NCBI RefSeq assembly: GCF_002964785.1
Contig: NZ_PQCC01000004.1
Span: 124,001 to 188,000, forward strand
DNA from: Pseudoalteromonas sp. T1lg48
GTDB taxonomy: Bacteria > Pseudomonadota > Gammaproteobacteria > Enterobacterales > Alteromonadaceae
Reading direction: 5' to 3'
DNA length: 64,000 nucleotides
Shown: piece by piece, positions 62,455-64,000 of the stretch
Position numbering within the stretch: the first letter of the stretch is position 1
Layout of the letters: the number at the start of each line of letters is the position of its first letter
Notes under the pieces: generated by a model
The model's input: the letters and a program-made list of their open reading frames with translations, nothing else
Databases searched by the model: none
Told to the model about the DNA's origin: nothing
Program-made: the position numbers and the translations under genes

Positions 62455-64000
62455 TTAGTTATCAGCACGAGCAAGTGATGCAGCTACGAACTGAGCCCAC
62501 TCGCTAGTTTCGCCTTCTTGAAGCGCACCAACATAACCAGCGTTAGTGAAGAAAGGATTTACCGCACTCATGTCTTTTGCAGTCACGGCTACTACGTTGC
62601 CATCGGCATCAGTCATTGACGTTTTAGTAGATACGCCGTCGGCACCAACTACGTTCGCAAAATCAGCAAAGCCGATAAGCTGGTTGTTTTCGCCAGACGT
62701 GAACCATGTCTGAGCATCAAAGCCCGCCAGGTCACCTGTTAGCGCAGTGTTCACAGTTTCAAAGTTCTTGCCACAGGCAAATACCGAGCTCATGAAAGCA
62801 ATATCGCCATTGTTTGCATTGGCGTGTACGCCCGCTGCACCTGATAGGTCTTTTTCGTTGTACAGGTCAAAACAGCCAGCGCCATCTACAGAAGAAGAGT
62901 TAACGAACAGCATGTTAGCCAGTTGCGCTTTACCCCATTCTTTCATTTCCATACCGGCGCCAGTACGACGACCTTCGGCACCCTGGTCACCCGTAGTAAC
63001 CACGGTAGCGTTAGAAATGATTGGGTTAGAAACGGTTGTTACCAGGTTTTGACCGTCTGTTGATAGCGGGTCAACTTTAGCGCCATCTGTTTCAAAACCG
63101 TGGTTACCGTATTGGTTAGAACGTACTAGGATAAACTGACCGTTACCTTTCCAGCCTTCATCCCAGTCGATACCGTCATCGCCAGTTTCTGTAACAACGA
63201 TGTGCTTAAGATCAACGCTACCACCGAATAGTTCGATACCATCGTCAAAACCATTGTGTACGTGTACGTAGTCGATTGTTGTACCAGAACCTACCGCGTT
63301 AAGTGTTAGGCCGTTTAGCTCGTCACCTTCAACACCGAAACCTGCGTATTTGATAACGATGTGCTTAAGGACACCGCTGTTATCCGCTGGATCGTTACCG
63401 CCATAGTATGAAACGATACCTTCAGCTGAGTGGTTACACATGTCTTGCGCCGCAGCGTCCGCAGAACAACGGATAGAATGGCCACGACCATTGATCTGTA
63501 CACCACCCCAGTCACCGATTTGAGCCGTAGTGGTGTCATCACCGTCTACTTCTTTAATACTGGTGAAGATGATTGGCTTGTCTATTTCACCAATTGCTTC
63601 GATGTTTGCGCCACGAGCGATACGAATAAAGCTTTCAGGCTTGGTGAAGGCAATGGTTGCACCCGCTTCAATCGTTAGCGTTGGGCCGTCACCATCGATA
63701 ACAGCACCCGTTGATGTATCAACATCATCACCGATAAATAGTGCGCCTTCAAAAATGTGAGCACCGTTATTGTCTAGAGCAGGAATAACAAATGAGCTTG
63801 TGATTTCTTTAGCGTTGCTAGCGAACGCCTGGCTGTACAGACAGTTTGCACCTTCTGCTTCACCGGTGAATTCAGCACCGTCCAGGGTATAGCTGGCACA
63901 GTTTAGCGTTTCACCAGTACCGCCATTACCAGAATTGTCTACCGAATTGTCCACACTGTTATCTATGTTAGTAGGGGTAATATTCACATCGCCACCACAG
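62455..64000 (-). CDS. Surface lipoprotein with right-handed beta-helix-like repeats (5' end outside window)
   Basis: At least 515 codons; the frame stays open to the window edge, where it reads CGGDVNITP, a typical lipidated-Cys start of mature lipoproteins, so the signal peptide is just outside. A GTG at 63987 is therefore not the true start. A low-complexity linker (NSVDNSVDNSGNGG) is followed by repeated beta-strand units with PTLTIEAGATIAF, IGDWGGVQINGRGHSI and GIELFGGSVDLKHIVVTETG, the signs of a parallel beta-helix. No catalytic signature of a polysaccharide lyase was recognised. Placed just upstream of a TonB receptor, it may be its surface binding partner. Confidence 0.82.
   Translation of the reverse strand, partial: CGGDVNITPTNIDNSVDNSVDNSGNGGTGETLNCASYTLDGAEFTGEAEGANCLYSQAFASNAKEITSSFVIPALDNNGAHIFEGALFIGDDVDTSTGAVIDGDGPTLTIEAGATIAFTKPESFIRIARGANIEAIGEIDKPIIFTSIKEVDGDDTTTAQIGDWGGVQINGRGHSIRCSADAAAQDMCNHSAEGIVSYYGGNDPADNSGVLKHIVIKYAGFGVEGDELNGLTLNAVGSGTTIDYVHVHNGFDDGIELFGGSVDLKHIVVTETGDDGIDWDEGWKGNGQFILVRSNQYGNHGFETDGAKVDPLSTDGQNLVTTVSNPIISNATVVTTGDQGAEGRRTGAGMEMKEWGKAQLANMLFVNSSSVDGAGCFDLYNEKDLSGAAGVHANANNGDIAFMSSVFACGKNFETVNTALTGDLAGFDAQTWFTSGENNQLIGFADFANVVGADGVSTKTSMTDADGNVVAVTAKDMSAVNPFFTNAGYVGALQEGETSEWAQFVAASLARADN

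Overview
The window looks like chromosome from a marine gammaproteobacterium of the Alteromonadales type. Grounds are the ppsR/ppsA pair, a 1013-residue YdiJ-type dehydrogenase, a gammaproteobacterial Asd, many secreted multidomain S8 proteases, a large TonB receptor and c-di-GMP enzymes. No tRNA, rRNA or CRISPR array was seen. The genus cannot be fixed by reading alone.

Layout. 1-9.4 kb is housekeeping: ppsR (cut by the window edge) diverging from ppsA, a small membrane protein, ydiJ, a CPA1 cation/proton antiporter broken by a one-base frame change, a lone tyrosine recombinase and a SYLF/YSC84 lipoprotein. 9.5-18.9 kb is a complete filamentous phage (inovirus) prophage bounded by two dif-like XerC/XerD sites. 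It carries a repressor, a Rep protein, an ssDNA-binding protein, tiny membrane proteins, the major coat protein, a terminator, pIII, pVI and Zot/pI. After these come accessory regulators, a hairpin-rich candidate origin and an AT-rich unknown cargo gene beside the right att site. It encodes no integrase and no secretin, so it should rely on host XerCD and a host secretin.

19.3-23.4 kb is AT-rich and probably acquired: an esterase with C-terminal helical repeats diverging from a CadC-like membrane regulator, then a small frame-broken exported protein. 24.2-30.7 kb is a tight four-gene operon: membrane patatin phospholipase, SMP-30 lactonase-like protein, RoxA-like di-heme c-type cytochrome and membrane-anchored catalase-like haem protein. 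Read together it suggests release and oxidation of membrane lipid or isoprenoid chains outside the cytoplasm. I know of no description of this exact set and offer it as the best candidate for a new pathway. 30.7-38 kb holds a GGDEF cyclase, an isoprenylcysteine-methyltransferase-like enzyme, a MscS channel and an OmpR regulator with a TPR-containing histidine kinase.

38-58 kb is a protease island: four S8 subtilases (the first frame-broken), two stand-alone P-domain proteins without a protease domain, and an HD-GYP hybrid receptor with a separate solute-binding protein next to it. The island grew by segmental duplication: upstream region, S8 gene, P-domain gene and HD-GYP 3' end occur twice, and one HD-GYP copy survives only as a decayed fragment. 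58-64 kb holds asd and a beta-helix lipoprotein/TonB receptor pair that runs off the window.

Three genes each need one extra base to restore their frame (antiporter, small exported protein, first S8). They may be real lesions, recoding or phase-variable sites, or base-calling errors; raw reads would decide.
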